Assembly: GCA_934654805.1 (NCBI GenBank)
Contig: CAKUGW010000002.1
Span: 8,722 to 72,721, forward strand
Direction: 5' to 3'
Source: an uncultured Kiritimatiellota bacterium
GTDB lineage: Bacteria > Verrucomicrobiota > Kiritimatiellia > RFP12 > UBA1067
Length of the DNA stretch: 64,000 nucleotides
In this document: one piece after another, positions 53,300-62,145 of the stretch
Position numbering within the stretch: position 1 is the stretch's first letter
Layout: every line of letters begins with the position of its first letter
The notes under the pieces: generated by a model
What the model saw: the letters and a program-made list of their open reading frames with translations, nothing else
Told to the model about the DNA's origin: nothing
Databases searched by the model: none
Position numbers and translations under genes: made by a program

Positions 53300-54619
53300 G
53301 TGAAGTTCTACAACCGGGAGAAAGAAGTCGCGTATTTGCGGGATGTTCGTGAAAAATCGCACGTTCATGCGCGGTTTACGGTGATTACTGGACGTCGCCG
53401 TGTCGGCAAGACGCAATTGGTTCAGCAGGCCATGGGCGACACCCCCTATCTCTATTTCTATGTCGGACGGAAGAGCGAGAAGGACTTGTGCGAGGGCTTT
53501 CAGTCTTTGATGAAGGCGGTTCTTGACGTTCCGATTGTGGGTGTCGCAACGCGATTCGAGGACTTGGCGGAAGTGATCTTTTCAGAAGCGGAGAAGCGGC
53601 CCATTACGCTGGTCATCGACGAGTTCCAGGATTTCTACCGCGTCAATCCATCCGTTTTCAGTGCGCTTGCCAATTTGTGGGATCGGCATGAAAAGACGGC
53701 CAAATTGAACTTGATCGTCTGCGGCAGCATCAACCGCCTGATGAACAGGATCTTCCGGGATGAACAGGAGCCGCTGTACGGGAGGAACACGGGCAGCCTC
53801 AGGGTCTTGCCGTTCAGGGCATCCGTTCTGAAGCGGATTCTGTCCGATCACGCACCCGGCGCTGTCAACGATGATCTTCTGGCGCTGTGGACGTTCACGG
53901 GCGGTGTTGCCCGCTATGTGCAACGGCTGATGGACGAGGGCGCGTTTACGCGGGAGGCGATGATTCGGATGATTTTCTCCGAAGGGTCTTCGTTTCTGGA
54001 CGAGGGAATGTCGCTGCTGGTTCAGGAGTTCGGCCGCGACTACGAGACGTATTTCTCGATCCTGTCGGCCGTCGCGTCCGGGAATACGGAATACTCGCAA
54101 ATCAAGAACATGGTCGGCACGGAGATCGGTGCGCATCTGAGCAAGCTGGAGAACGAGTATGCGCTTGTCCGGCGGAAGGTGCCGGCTTTTGCGAAGGTCA
54201 GCACCAAGAATTCGCATTATGAGATTGACGACTGCTTCTTCCGCTTCTGGTTTCGTTTCGTCTTCAAGCACCAGTACCTTGTTGAGCTGGGACGCTTTGA
54301 GCAGCTCCAGCAGCTGGTTGCACGGGATTTCGACGCCTTTTCCGGCTTCGCGCTTGAGCGGTACTTCTACTGGAAGTTCGTGGACGAATCGACGTACACG
54401 AATATGGATTCGTGGTGGGATCGCAGGGGTGAGAACGAGATTGACCTTGTCTGCGAAGACGAGCTCGAAAACCGTTTCGACTTCTGCGAAGTCAAGCGCG
54501 ATGTGCGGCGATTCGATGAAGCCGTCCTGCGTCGGAAAGCCGAGGTGTTTTTTGCGGCAAATCCCCAGAAGCGTACACGGCAGGTCGGCTATCGCGGCCT
54601 CTCGCTGCGAGACATGTAG
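53300..54619 (+). CDS. Archaeal-type ATPase with DUF234-like C-terminus
   Basis: The GTG start at 53300 is 7 nt after GGAGG. The 439-residue protein has Walker A GRRRVGKT (31-38), Walker B LVIDEFQDF (Asp107-Glu108) and the sensor-like LIVCGSINRLMNR, matching the ATPase_2 (archaeal ATPase) family. The C-terminal third, DSWWDRRGENEIDLV to DFCEVKRDVRR, matches DUF234 and has the layout of a PD-(D/E)xK nuclease-like core. As with DUF4143 ATPases, its function is unknown; such genes are frequent and mobile in anaerobes. It is bracketed by directly repeated sequence (53005-53172 and 54644-54874), suggesting arrival by insertion or retention during a duplication-deletion event. Confidence 0.85.
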   Translation: MKFYNREKEVAYLRDVREKSHVHARFTVITGRRRVGKTQLVQQAMGDTPYLYFYVGRKSEKDLCEGFQSLMKAVLDVPIVGVATRFEDLAEVIFSEAEKRPITLVIDEFQDFYRVNPSVFSALANLWDRHEKTAKLNLIVCGSINRLMNRIFRDEQEPLYGRNTGSLRVLPFRASVLKRILSDHAPGAVNDDLLALWTFTGGVARYVQRLMDEGAFTREAMIRMIFSEGSSFLDEGMSLLVQEFGRDYETYFSILSAVASGNTEYSQIKNMVGTEIGAHLSKLENEYALVRRKVPAFAKVSTKNSHYEIDDCFFRFWFRFVFKHQYLVELGRFEQLQQLVARDFDAFSGFALERYFYWKFVDESTYTNMDSWWDRRGENEIDLVCEDELENRFDFCEVKRDVRRFDEAVLRRKAEVFFAANPQKRTRQVGYRGLSLRDM

Positions 54620-54643
54620 CGTCGTGTGTGTACGGCCTGTCGG

Positions 54644-54687
54644 AAAATAATCGAGATTCCGCTGTCATTCTGCGTCGGCGCGTGCGT
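54644..54687 (+). repeat. 44-bp direct repeat, copy 2
   Basis: Exact copy of 53005-53048, located 24 nt after the ATPase stop codon. Confidence 0.93.
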
Positions 54688-54835
54688 GTCATGATATGTG
54701 ATTGGCATCCCGAAGAGTCGGCGCAAGTCGTGGAGACGTGAACCGGGGGCGCATTGCGCCCTCGTGTCCTTTCGTCCCCGCACTGTGTCCTCCCTTCGGG
54801 CATACCAGTCGCCTCGGCGGAAACGCGGTGCGGGG

Positions 54836-54874
54836 ATGTTCAGATGAAATATGCAGAATGCCATTCGGTGGCGG
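54836..54874 (+). repeat. 39-bp direct repeat, copy 2 (start of the FRG gene)
   Basis: Exact copy of 53134-53172. Between 54688 and 54835 shorter matches to copy 1 persist (CATCCCGAAG; CCAGTCGCCTCG), with about 60 extra nt here. Confidence 0.9.
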
Positions 54875-55761
54875 ACATCGTGCGCGAGGTCTTCGACCTC
54901 GTGCGATGGGATCGTTCACGCTCGCACGGCGGGCGCGTGGCCTACTATTTCCGCGGCGAGAACGCAAACCACGAAGGTGGGGACGATGTGCCGCGCGATC
55001 CCTTGACGCCGGGAATCTATCGTGTCGATTCCTTTCTGAAATTCGAGCCGGAGATCTTCAACGAGGCGCTGCGGGTGTTCCCAGAGGAGTTCGTGCGAGA
55101 CCGAACGACGTTTGAGATCCTGACGCGCATGCAGCACTACGGCTATCCCACGCGGCTTCTGGACGTCACGCCCAAGCTGATGACGGCGATGGGGATGGTG
55201 CGTTCGCAGAGAGGGCGGAATGGCGAAACGCGCAAACGCCGGAACGGGTTCATCCATGTCTTTCGCGTCAATGCGGATCGGATCAAGTACGGGACGAGCG
55301 ATACGGTGACGGCCCTCAGCAACCTGGCGCGGATCAAGAGCGATCACGTGACGATCAAAGATCTTCGGTATTTGACGGACGAATGCAAGAACGAGCGGGC
55401 GGGGTTCTTCTGGGAGAAGGGGAGCCAGACGACGGATGCGCTGGAACGGGACGTCCAGAAGGTCTGGTGTGTCCGCCCGATGGTGAACAACATCCGCGTC
55501 AATTTCCAGGCGGGCGAGTTCTTTCTCTTTGGGTGCCATGACCTGAAGAAACCGCTGCAGGCGACCTTTGCCGAGTCGGAATACGACGATTCGCGCTCCC
55601 CGACCGAGGGAATCGCGCGAATCGGCATCCTGACCGTCACGCCGCGCGCCAAGGAAGAAATGGATGATTTCGTGGAATGCCTTGACATTGGTGATGAGCG
55701 TCTTTATCCCGATTTCGCTCATCATTCAGAGATGTTGCGGGAAAAATACAGGAAAGAATGA
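54844..55761 (+). CDS. FRG-domain protein
   Basis: ATG 54844 was preferred over the longer frame because it coincides with the repeated gene start at 53142. The 305-residue protein carries the FRG signature: YYFRGEN (Phe36-Arg-Gly38) and MQHYGYPTRLLDVT (residues 97-109), then strands FFLFGCHD and IGILTVTPRAKEEM. FRG domains are widespread, often in mobile or conflict-related contexts, with no established biochemical role; a catalytic function has been proposed because the Phe-Arg-Gly and HYGxPTRLLD residues are invariant. It is followed 49 nt later by a small protein of similar composition, so they may form a pair. Confidence 0.82.
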   Translation: MKYAECHSVADIVREVFDLVRWDRSRSHGGRVAYYFRGENANHEGGDDVPRDPLTPGIYRVDSFLKFEPEIFNEALRVFPEEFVRDRTTFEILTRMQHYGYPTRLLDVTPKLMTAMGMVRSQRGRNGETRKRRNGFIHVFRVNADRIKYGTSDTVTALSNLARIKSDHVTIKDLRYLTDECKNERAGFFWEKGSQTTDALERDVQKVWCVRPMVNNIRVNFQAGEFFLFGCHDLKKPLQATFAESEYDDSRSPTEGIARIGILTVTPRAKEEMDDFVECLDIGDERLYPDFAHHSEMLREKYRKE

Positions 55762-55810
55762 GATAGTGCTTTGCAAACGCTGTCAAAACAACCGAAACAT
55801 AAGGAACTTT

Positions 55811-56251
55811 ATGGCAAACAGTAAAAAAGGCAATAAAGCCAAAGTGTCCGACAAAAGGACAATGTCACGACAGGGAGACCGCTATCATACGGAAGGTTTC
55901 ATCAAGGAAATCACGGTTAAGAACGACGCGACGATTACGTTCACGCTCGCCCCGACGGAGGCGTTCGCTTTCGGCAAAGACGAATCAGACGGCAAGAAAA
56001 TGATTCTGATTAAGGGAGAGCCAAAGCAAGAAGAAAGCCCGGAAGCGAAGCTTGTTGCCTTAGGTGTCGAGTTCCGCTTTGGCCTTGCCACTGAAAAGAC
56101 TGACAGAAAAGCAGATCTGCTGTACGCGCTGAAGAAAGATCGGGCTCAGGTTCGGGTGTCTGTTGAGGTGGAAGGCAACCCTACTGCCTCCTCGGTCTCG
56201 GGAAGCGAGAATTCGCAGACATACCCGATTACCTCAATCACAATTCTCTAA
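55811..56251 (+). CDS. Small uncharacterised protein downstream of the FRG gene
   Basis: ATG 55811 follows AAGGAAC at good spacing and gives 146 residues. There is no signal peptide. The N-terminus is Lys-rich (KKGNKAKVSDKR); the body looks like a compact beta-barrel (GFIKEITVKNDATITFTLAP, QVRVSVEVEG, YPITSITIL). No family recognised. AT-richer than the flanking BACON gene and closer to the FRG gene in composition, with no promoter between them, so co-transcription is likely. Confidence 0.6.
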   Translation: MANSKKGNKAKVSDKRTMSRQGDRYHTEGFIKEITVKNDATITFTLAPTEAFAFGKDESDGKKMILIKGEPKQEESPEAKLVALGVEFRFGLATEKTDRKADLLYALKKDRAQVRVSVEVEGNPTASSVSGSENSQTYPITSITIL

Positions 56252-56275
56252 TCAACATAGTCAGGAGCGGAAACG

Positions 56276-59200
56276 ATGAAATCATCTCTTGCAATCTCTG
56301 CCGTGACGGTCCTGTCGGCCTGGTGCGCTTTTGCCGAGCCGACGGTCAGCGACCTGAAGGTGACACCGATTGCGCCGTGGGGGCTGGCGCTGGAGTACAC
56401 GGTCAGCGGGGCGGTGGCGGACGATGCCGACAAGACGCTCATGGTGACGGCGGCGAGCGACGGCAAGGTCTACACGGCGAAGAGCCTCACGGGCGACACG
56501 GCGTGGTCGAACGGGGCGCATCGCGTCGCGTGGAACATGGCCAAGGACGGCATCACGGCGACGGTTGCGAACGGCACGGTCAGCGTCTCTTATAGTCCGC
56601 GCTACTGCGTCATCGACCTGTCGGGTGGCGCGAACGCCACGAACTATCCCGTCTCCTATCTTGATGCCGAGCCTTCGGGCGGGTTCAACACGCTGGAGTA
56701 CAAGACGACGAAGCTTGTCCTGAAGTGCCTCCCGGCGGGGACGTACATCATGGGCGGCAAACAAGTATTCGGAGCGCGCTGCGTCATGCTGTCAAAGCCG
56801 TTCTACATGGGCCTCTTCGAAGTGACGCAGAAGCAGTGGTCGCTCGTGATGGGCTCGAATCCGTCGTATTATTTAGGTGACGCGCGGCCTGTGGATAGAG
56901 TCTCGTATGACATGATCCGTGGCTCATCCGAGGGCGCGAAGTGGCCCGCGTCGAACGCGGTGGACGCGTCGAGCTTTCTTGGCAAGCTGCGGGCGCGAAC
57001 TGGGCTTGTCTTCGACCTGCCGACGGAGGCACAGTGGGAGTACGTCTGCCGTGCAGGCACGACGACCTGGTACAGTTATGGCAACTCGGCGAGCGGCGAC
57101 TATATGTGGTATGGTGACAACGCGGGTTCGCAGACGCCTGAGGTCGGGACGAAGAAGCCGAATCCGTGGGGGTTTTACGACTTGCACGGCAACGTGTGGG
57201 AGTGGTGTCTTGACTGGTACGGAAATTTGGCGTACGGGACGGATCCCTTGGGTTCTTCCGTGGGGTCGCACCGGGTGTATCGTGGTGGCTGCTGGAAGCT
57301 CAATGCGGACTACAGCACCTCGGTCTATCGGGATCGCAGCGATCCGTCGTACGATGGCTACTTCTACGGCTTCCGCCTTACGGTGAACTCGTTGATCAGC
57401 GTGTCGGGCGTGAACTGGTCGTCAGTCGCGGCGGCGTCACCCGTCATGGGCGCGATCCTGATGGACTACATGCCGACGGCTGGGCGGCATGCCATCATCT
57501 CCGTCGATGGCAAGTCGATCGTCGATTCGATGGCGCACGGTTCGTTTGCGTGGTGGCCGCAGAAGACTGGGATGCACACGCTGACGCACTCCGGCTGGGA
57601 TGGCGCCTTCACGGCGACGTACGACGTGACGGCACTCGGCTACTGGACGCAGCCCGCGCCAGAGCCGCCGATGGCCGAGGTCTCGACGGTTTCCCTCATG
57701 CCGACGACGCGGGAGATTCCCCAGAAGGGCGGCGACGCGGAGATTGCCACGTCGGGAAGCGGAAGCTGGACGGCGGCGGTCTCGGACGAGTGGATAACCC
57801 TCAACGCGACAAGCGGCGAGGCGGGCAATTCCGTCGCCTACACGGTCGGCGCGAACATCGACGTCGAGGATCGCGTCGGCTACGTCTATGTCGCGGGGTA
57901 CACGCACACGGTCTCGCAGAAGGGGCTTGGCGCGACGGTCGACAGGATGAACGTCGCGTTTGAACGAGATGGCGGCACGGGCACGGTGACGGTCAGTCCA
58001 ACGGACACGCGCTCGTCATGGCGGGCGCGCCCGAACTGCGACTGGATCTCCGTTTCGCCGACAAGCGGCACGGGGCCGTCCACGGTCACGTACCGCATCG
58101 CGCCGTGGCACGAGGTCTCGACGCGCACGGGCACGTTCACGGTGGGCGGCCACACGGTCACCGTCTTCCAGTACGGCAGCCGCATGGAACTCGACCATTA
58201 TTCGGCGGCGTGTGACTACTACGCGCACGTCATCCCCATCAAGGTGGATGCGCTTGCGATTACCTCATGGACGGTCACGCCAAACGTGAACTGGATTTCG
58301 GTCGAGGACGCGGGCAACGGACAGGGCGTCGGCACGGTGTCAGTTGTCATCGCGGAGAACCCCAGCTACAGAGAGCGGACGGGCACGGTGACGATCGGCA
58401 CGGAGACGTTCACGGTCACGCAGGAGGGGCGCACGACCCTCTCCTTCGCGATTTCGCCCGCGCAAAAGGAGGTGGCGGCGAGCGGCGGGAACGCACTCGT
58501 TTCCGTCAAGGCGACGCCCGATCTGCCGTGGACGGCGACGAGCAGCGCGAGCTGGATCGCCATCCGTGAGAATTTCGAGACTGGTGCGGGCAACGGCCAT
58601 GTCGTCTACACGGTTTCGCCACAGACCACGCTTTACGCGCGCATGGGGACAGTCACCGTCACGCCAGAGCCGGCGAGCCGGATGCTACCCGCGACGCACA
58701 TGGTGAGGCAGGCGGCGGCGACGGCGTCCCTCTCGGCGACGGGCCACGCGTTTGCGGTGGCAGGCGAGACGGCGACCGTTGAGGTGTCGGTCAGCGACAT
58801 CGTGGAATGGAAGGTCGAGAACCTGCCGGACTGGATCACGCTGTCGGGCTCGGCGAGCCGCGTCGGACCGGGGACGGTCACGCTCGTGGCGGCAGTGAAC
58901 GAGACGGGCGATGTGCGCGAGGCGACGGTGAAAATCGCCGAGAAGGCGTTCAATGTGAGCCAGAGGGCGCACGGCGTGGAGGGCGAGGTCGAGTACGACA
59001 ACAGGCTCTTTGGCGCGGACGGCGGTGAAGGGTCGATCGCCGTCCATCCCGACGGCGACATCGCGTGGACGGCGGTGGCGTCCGCCAGCTGGATTGTCAT
59101 CTTCCAGAACGAATCGGGCACGGGGGATGCGGAGATCCTGTACTTCGTCGAACCCTGCATGGACGATGGTTCGTCCCGGACGGGTACGATCACGGTCGGC

Positions 59201-60505
59201 GACAAGACCGTCTACATCACGCAGCGCGCCTATGACCTCGACATCACACCGACGGGCGACTGGGTGACGGGCAATGCGGGCGCGGGCGAAATCGGCGTTT
59301 TGGCCTCAGTCGGCGACGTGTGGTCTGTCGTCGTCACCGAGCCGTGGATCTCGATCGTCACGGGGGACGACACGGGCACAGGCAGCGGCATGGTGCGCTT
59401 CGCCTACACGGACAATGACACCGGTAAGACGCGCACCGGCAAGATCCTGGTCGCGGGCGAGGTCTACACGCTTACGCAGGCGGCGCACGCCGACCCGTCG
59501 TCCGCAGCGTTCACGCAGGTCGATAGTCTTTCTGATGGCGTAAGGCTGCAATGGAAGAATCTTGCGTGGGCGACAGGGTATGAGATCTACCGCGCGCCGA
59601 CGAACGCGTTCCCGTCGGAGGCGTTGGTGGCGCTTGAGGCGGACGGTTCGTGCGTCTATCTCGACAAGACGGGCGAGATCGGCAAGACGTATTTCTATTG
59701 GATCAAGGCCATCGGATCAAGTGGGGTGTCTCAATCGGAAACAGCTGTCACTGGGCGAAAACGCATGCGAGAGACTGTCTTCTCGTCAATAGCCTATGCG
59801 AATTTGAAGGGTGCGGCGAACCCGAACCCGGCGACCTACGAGGAGGGCAAGGGCCTCGCACTTGTCGCGCCGGGAGCTGTCGCGGGCTATGCGTTCACAG
59901 GCTGGACGCCGGCGGCGATCACGGCGGACATGACGGGTGCGCAGACGGTGACGGCGAACTGGCGGCGGATCTGGCCGTCGGTCATCGGTGATGAGTCCGC
60001 CGAGGTGACGGGCGACGCCGAGACGGGATTTGTCGTGAGGCCAAGCGCGGGGACGGCGGAAGTCGCCGTGGAGATCCCCGACGGCGTGGACGAGGCGAGG
60101 GTGAGGGTTGAGGTCTTGCCGACGGTGAAGACGGTCACGCCCAACGGCGCGGCGGTTCGCGTGGTGCGCGGCGAAGCGGATGTCACGGACTTCCTCGACA
60201 TCCCGGCGGCGGTCAACGGCGTGATTGACCTCGACGCGGCGACGGTGAAGCCGGAGTTCGCGAAAGAGCCGCTTGACACGGCGAAAGGCGCAGTTGTTGA
60301 CCTTTCGTCGGCGGGATCTCCTTCGCTCGTTACCGCCCCGACGCGCAAGGGCCTCGTCTACCGCCTGAAGGAGGGCGAGACGCTGGAGGCGATGGAGGCG
60401 AACACGACAGGCGACTCGACCATTGGCGATGGAGAGCCCTGGACGCCCGAACTGAAGGTGAAGGGCGGCGCGAGCGGCTTCTACACGATTCGCGTCAGCA
60501 AGTAG
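56276..60505 (+). CDS. Large secreted SUMF1-fold protein with seven BACON-like repeats
   Basis: The 1409-residue protein starts at ATG 56276 after CAGGAGCGG and has signal peptide SLAISAVTVLSAWCAFA. Residues about 145-370 are a SUMF1-type domain (FYMGLFEVTQKQWSLVMGSNPS, FDLPTEAQWEYVCRAG, YDLHGNVWEWCLDW, RVYRGGCWKLNADY, YGFRLTV). True FGE catalytic Cys pairs are not present, so it is likely a structural or binding version. Seven BACON-like beta units fill about 468-1075 (for example SGSWTAAVSDEWITL and RTGTFTVGGHTVTVFQYG). A fibronectin-III-like domain follows (GVRLQWKNLAWATGYEIYRA), then an InlB-type repeat-like strand set (GYAFTGWTPAAITADMTGAQ) and a tail containing GLVYRLKEGETLEAM. BACON units are thought to bind glycans or mucin, so an extracellular adhesive role is plausible. 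Confidence 0.82.
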   Translation: MKSSLAISAVTVLSAWCAFAEPTVSDLKVTPIAPWGLALEYTVSGAVADDADKTLMVTAASDGKVYTAKSLTGDTAWSNGAHRVAWNMAKDGITATVANGTVSVSYSPRYCVIDLSGGANATNYPVSYLDAEPSGGFNTLEYKTTKLVLKCLPAGTYIMGGKQVFGARCVMLSKPFYMGLFEVTQKQWSLVMGSNPSYYLGDARPVDRVSYDMIRGSSEGAKWPASNAVDASSFLGKLRARTGLVFDLPTEAQWEYVCRAGTTTWYSYGNSASGDYMWYGDNAGSQTPEVGTKKPNPWGFYDLHGNVWEWCLDWYGNLAYGTDPLGSSVGSHRVYRGGCWKLNADYSTSVYRDRSDPSYDGYFYGFRLTVNSLISVSGVNWSSVAAASPVMGAILMDYMPTAGRHAIISVDGKSIVDSMAHGSFAWWPQKTGMHTLTHSGWDGAFTATYDVTALGYWTQPAPEPPMAEVSTVSLMPTTREIPQKGGDAEIATSGSGSWTAAVSDEWITLNATSGEAGNSVAYTVGANIDVEDRVGYVYVAGYTHTVSQKGLGATVDRMNVAFERDGGTGTVTVSPTDTRSSWRARPNCDWISVSPTSGTGPSTVTYRIAPWHEVSTRTGTFTVGGHTVTVFQYGSRMELDHYSAACDYYAHVIPIKVDALAITSWTVTPNVNWISVEDAGNGQGVGTVSVVIAENPSYRERTGTVTIGTETFTVTQEGRTTLSFAISPAQKEVAASGGNALVSVKATPDLPWTATSSASWIAIRENFETGAGNGHVVYTVSPQTTLYARMGTVTVTPEPASRMLPATHMVRQAAATASLSATGHAFAVAGETATVEVSVSDIVEWKVENLPDWITLSGSASRVGPGTVTLVAAVNETGDVREATVKIAEKAFNVSQRAHGVEGEVEYDNRLFGADGGEGSIAVHPDGDIAWTAVASASWIVIFQNESGTGDAEILYFVEPCMDDGSSRTGTITVGDKTVYITQRAYDLDITPTGDWVTGNAGAGEIGVLASVGDVWSVVVTEPWISIVTGDDTGTGSGMVRFAYTDNDTGKTRTGKILVAGEVYTLTQAAHADPSSAAFTQVDSLSDGVRLQWKNLAWATGYEIYRAPTNAFPSEALVALEADGSCVYLDKTGEIGKTYFYWIKAIGSSGVSQSETAVTGRKRMRETVFSSIAYANLKGAANPNPATYEEGKGLALVAPGAVAGYAFTGWTPAAITADMTGAQTVTANWRRIWPSVIGDESAEVTGDAETGFVVRPSAGTAEVAVEIPDGVDEARVRVEVLPTVKTVTPNGAAVRVVRGEADVTDFLDIPAAVNGVIDLDAATVKPEFAKEPLDTAKGAVVDLSSAGSPSLVTAPTRKGLVYRLKEGETLEAMEANTTGDSTIGDGEPWTPELKVKGGASGFYTIRVSK

Positions 60506-61187
60506 CCGTAGGACAACGGCAGGAGGTCCCCCGCGACGCGGGGGGCCTCGATAGGGTCTTCGTTCCTGGACGAGCGCCATGCAGTCCTTCGCGCTTGCCG
60601 AGCCACGTGCAGTATTTTGCCGCGCCGAGGAGCGGAAGGTAGTCGGCGGTCGCAGGACGACGCGCCCTGCCGCGAAATCGGTGAACTGCGCCAACGTCTA
60701 CGCACGAATGAGCCTGAAATCCCTGTTCTTCGTTTTTCAACGCACCGGCTCTAACGCGACGTCTCTCTGAATCCCTTGCGTTCGGGCGGCATCCGCGCAG
60801 ATGATTTGCCCAGACGCGGGATGCCGCAAGGCGGCCCGAGAGGAGCCTAATGGAGCCCAAGGCTGCCTGGTAAGAGTCGCAGGCGACGCTGAACACGGAG
60901 AACACGGAGGTGGAGAGACTCGGAAAGGCTGAGGATGCCGTCGCGACAGACAGACAAGCGAATCCCTCGACTTTAGAAATGAGAACACAATGCGGAAAAG
61001 AAAATCGCAACTTTGCGTAACTATGCTTTGTTAATATGCTGTGCGGCAGGCACTTGGACATCTTGACCTACTCTTGCGCGGTTGAGGGCGCACCGGAAAC
61101 GGGAACAGGCCCAACTCGGAAAGACGGGCGCGAAAGGGGAGGCTGAGCAGCGCGGAGCGAACCCGCTATCCGCGTTCGTAGGAAGTC
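60506..61187. other. 680-nt intergenic region between convergent genes
   Basis: No convincing gene. A GC-rich hairpin (60524-60548, AGGTCCCCCGC paired with GCGGGGGGCCT, one G-T wobble) follows the BACON gene and probably terminates it, though no T run follows. A short direct repeat AACACGGAG occurs twice at 60892-60910, a phrase common in PVC intergenic sequence to my knowledge. Minus-strand ORFs at 60495-61061 are compositionally odd and show no domain. Confidence 0.5.
60524..60548 (+). terminator. GC-rich hairpin after the BACON gene
   Basis: An 11-bp stem with one wobble pair and a 3-nt loop, beginning 19 nt after the stop codon. There is no trailing U tract, so intrinsic termination is uncertain. 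Confidence 0.5.
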
Positions 61188-62105
61188 TTATTTCACTTTG
61201 CGACAAAGGCTAAGTTCTGCTCTGCGTTCCGCATCAAGGCGAGAGAAACCCTGACGCATATATTTATCGACGAGACTCCCGAATTCAGCAGCGCTTTCCA
61301 ACTGGGCCGACATTTTTTGCTTGTCTACCGCACCAAGAAACGGAACTCTTGTCGATTCGATCTTCGTCTTGCATTTCTGCTCACGTTCAGAGATTTTCGC
61401 GTTCACCTCATCAACGCTACCTGCCAACAATCGGCTATCAACTGTCAACCGCTTAATAAACAACGTCCGAGTGAACAGCAGGAGTATTCGTCTAACTTGC
61501 CCACGCTTCGGCAGCACACACCATAGACCTTTTACTCGGCCTTCAGAAACTTGTTCAAAGTCAAAAATAACAGGCATATGACATTCGCGCCAACGGGAGT
61601 AGAACGGCAAACTACGAGTTTCGTCATTCTCATAACATCGACGGTTGCCGTAAATGGACTGTATCGTATGATTACGAAACGACCGTCGAAGACGCTTGTA
61701 TTCACTCTGATTCGCCTCGACAAACCAAAACATCTTGCCGAAGAATGCTTCACGTTTCGCAAGTTGCTCGGGCGGCAATCTTGTCCGTCGAAAAACAGCC
61801 ACAAGGGAATTCCCAAAACGGGCATCGTAAAAATGCCTTTCGCCGTTCTTTTCAAGAACATTCTCGATGTCGGCATTTGGCGACTGAGAAAAGACTTGCA
61901 GCCATCCGTCTCGCCAGTCAGACTCTTCCTCCCACCATTCATCACATCGTTCACCGGATTCATGGGCCCAATGCGGACGTCGAATATCTCCTACGCGAGC
62001 CCTCATACGTTTCCTGCAACAGGGGCAAAATGCTTCTGGATAAGTCCCATTGGCATTCCGAGAGGCTGGAATGGCTTTCCCATTTCTGTCGCGCGCCATT
62101 ATCAT
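61188..62105 (-). CDS. CoiA-like protein lacking the nuclease signature
   Basis: ATG 62105 has AAGGA at 8-nt spacing; a TTG at 62123 is possible. The 305-residue product has the N-terminal zinc-ribbon-like part of CoiA proteins (FCPCCRKRMRARVGDIRRPHWAHES) followed by EESDWRDGWLQVF and HFYDARFGNSLVAVFRRT. The spacing matches the neighbouring CoiA homologue, whose corresponding segment is HLSWK to ADAVVGKDFVIEFQHS; here Asp94 persists but the Glu-x-Gln pair is replaced by hydrophobic and basic residues. It is therefore probably not an active nuclease. Overlap in domain order with 62146 suggests an old tandem duplication. AT-rich. Confidence 0.65.
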   Translation of the reverse strand: MIMARDRNGKAIPASRNANGTYPEAFCPCCRKRMRARVGDIRRPHWAHESGERCDEWWEEESDWRDGWLQVFSQSPNADIENVLEKNGERHFYDARFGNSLVAVFRRTRLPPEQLAKREAFFGKMFWFVEANQSEYKRLRRSFRNHTIQSIYGNRRCYENDETRSLPFYSRWRECHMPVIFDFEQVSEGRVKGLWCVLPKRGQVRRILLLFTRTLFIKRLTVDSRLLAGSVDEVNAKISEREQKCKTKIESTRVPFLGAVDKQKMSAQLESAAEFGSLVDKYMRQGFSRLDAERRAELSLCRKVK

Positions 62106-62145
62106 TGACTGATTCCTTGTCAAACATCAGAAAGGGTTTTGACTT

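Noticed and set aside
53300..54619. ATPase gene as cargo of a classical transposon
   Set aside because: The flanking direct repeats are long and contain part of another gene, and there are no terminal inverted repeats or a transposase, so a duplication-deletion history fits better.
56276..60505. SUMF1 domain as a true sulfatase-activating formylglycine-generating enzyme
   Set aside because: No catalytic cysteine pair, fusion to BACON repeats, and no sulfatase gene in the window.
60495..61061. 188-residue minus-strand ORF after the BACON gene
   Set aside because: Passes through a terminator-like hairpin and repeat phrases; composition and lack of a ribosome-binding site argue against a gene.
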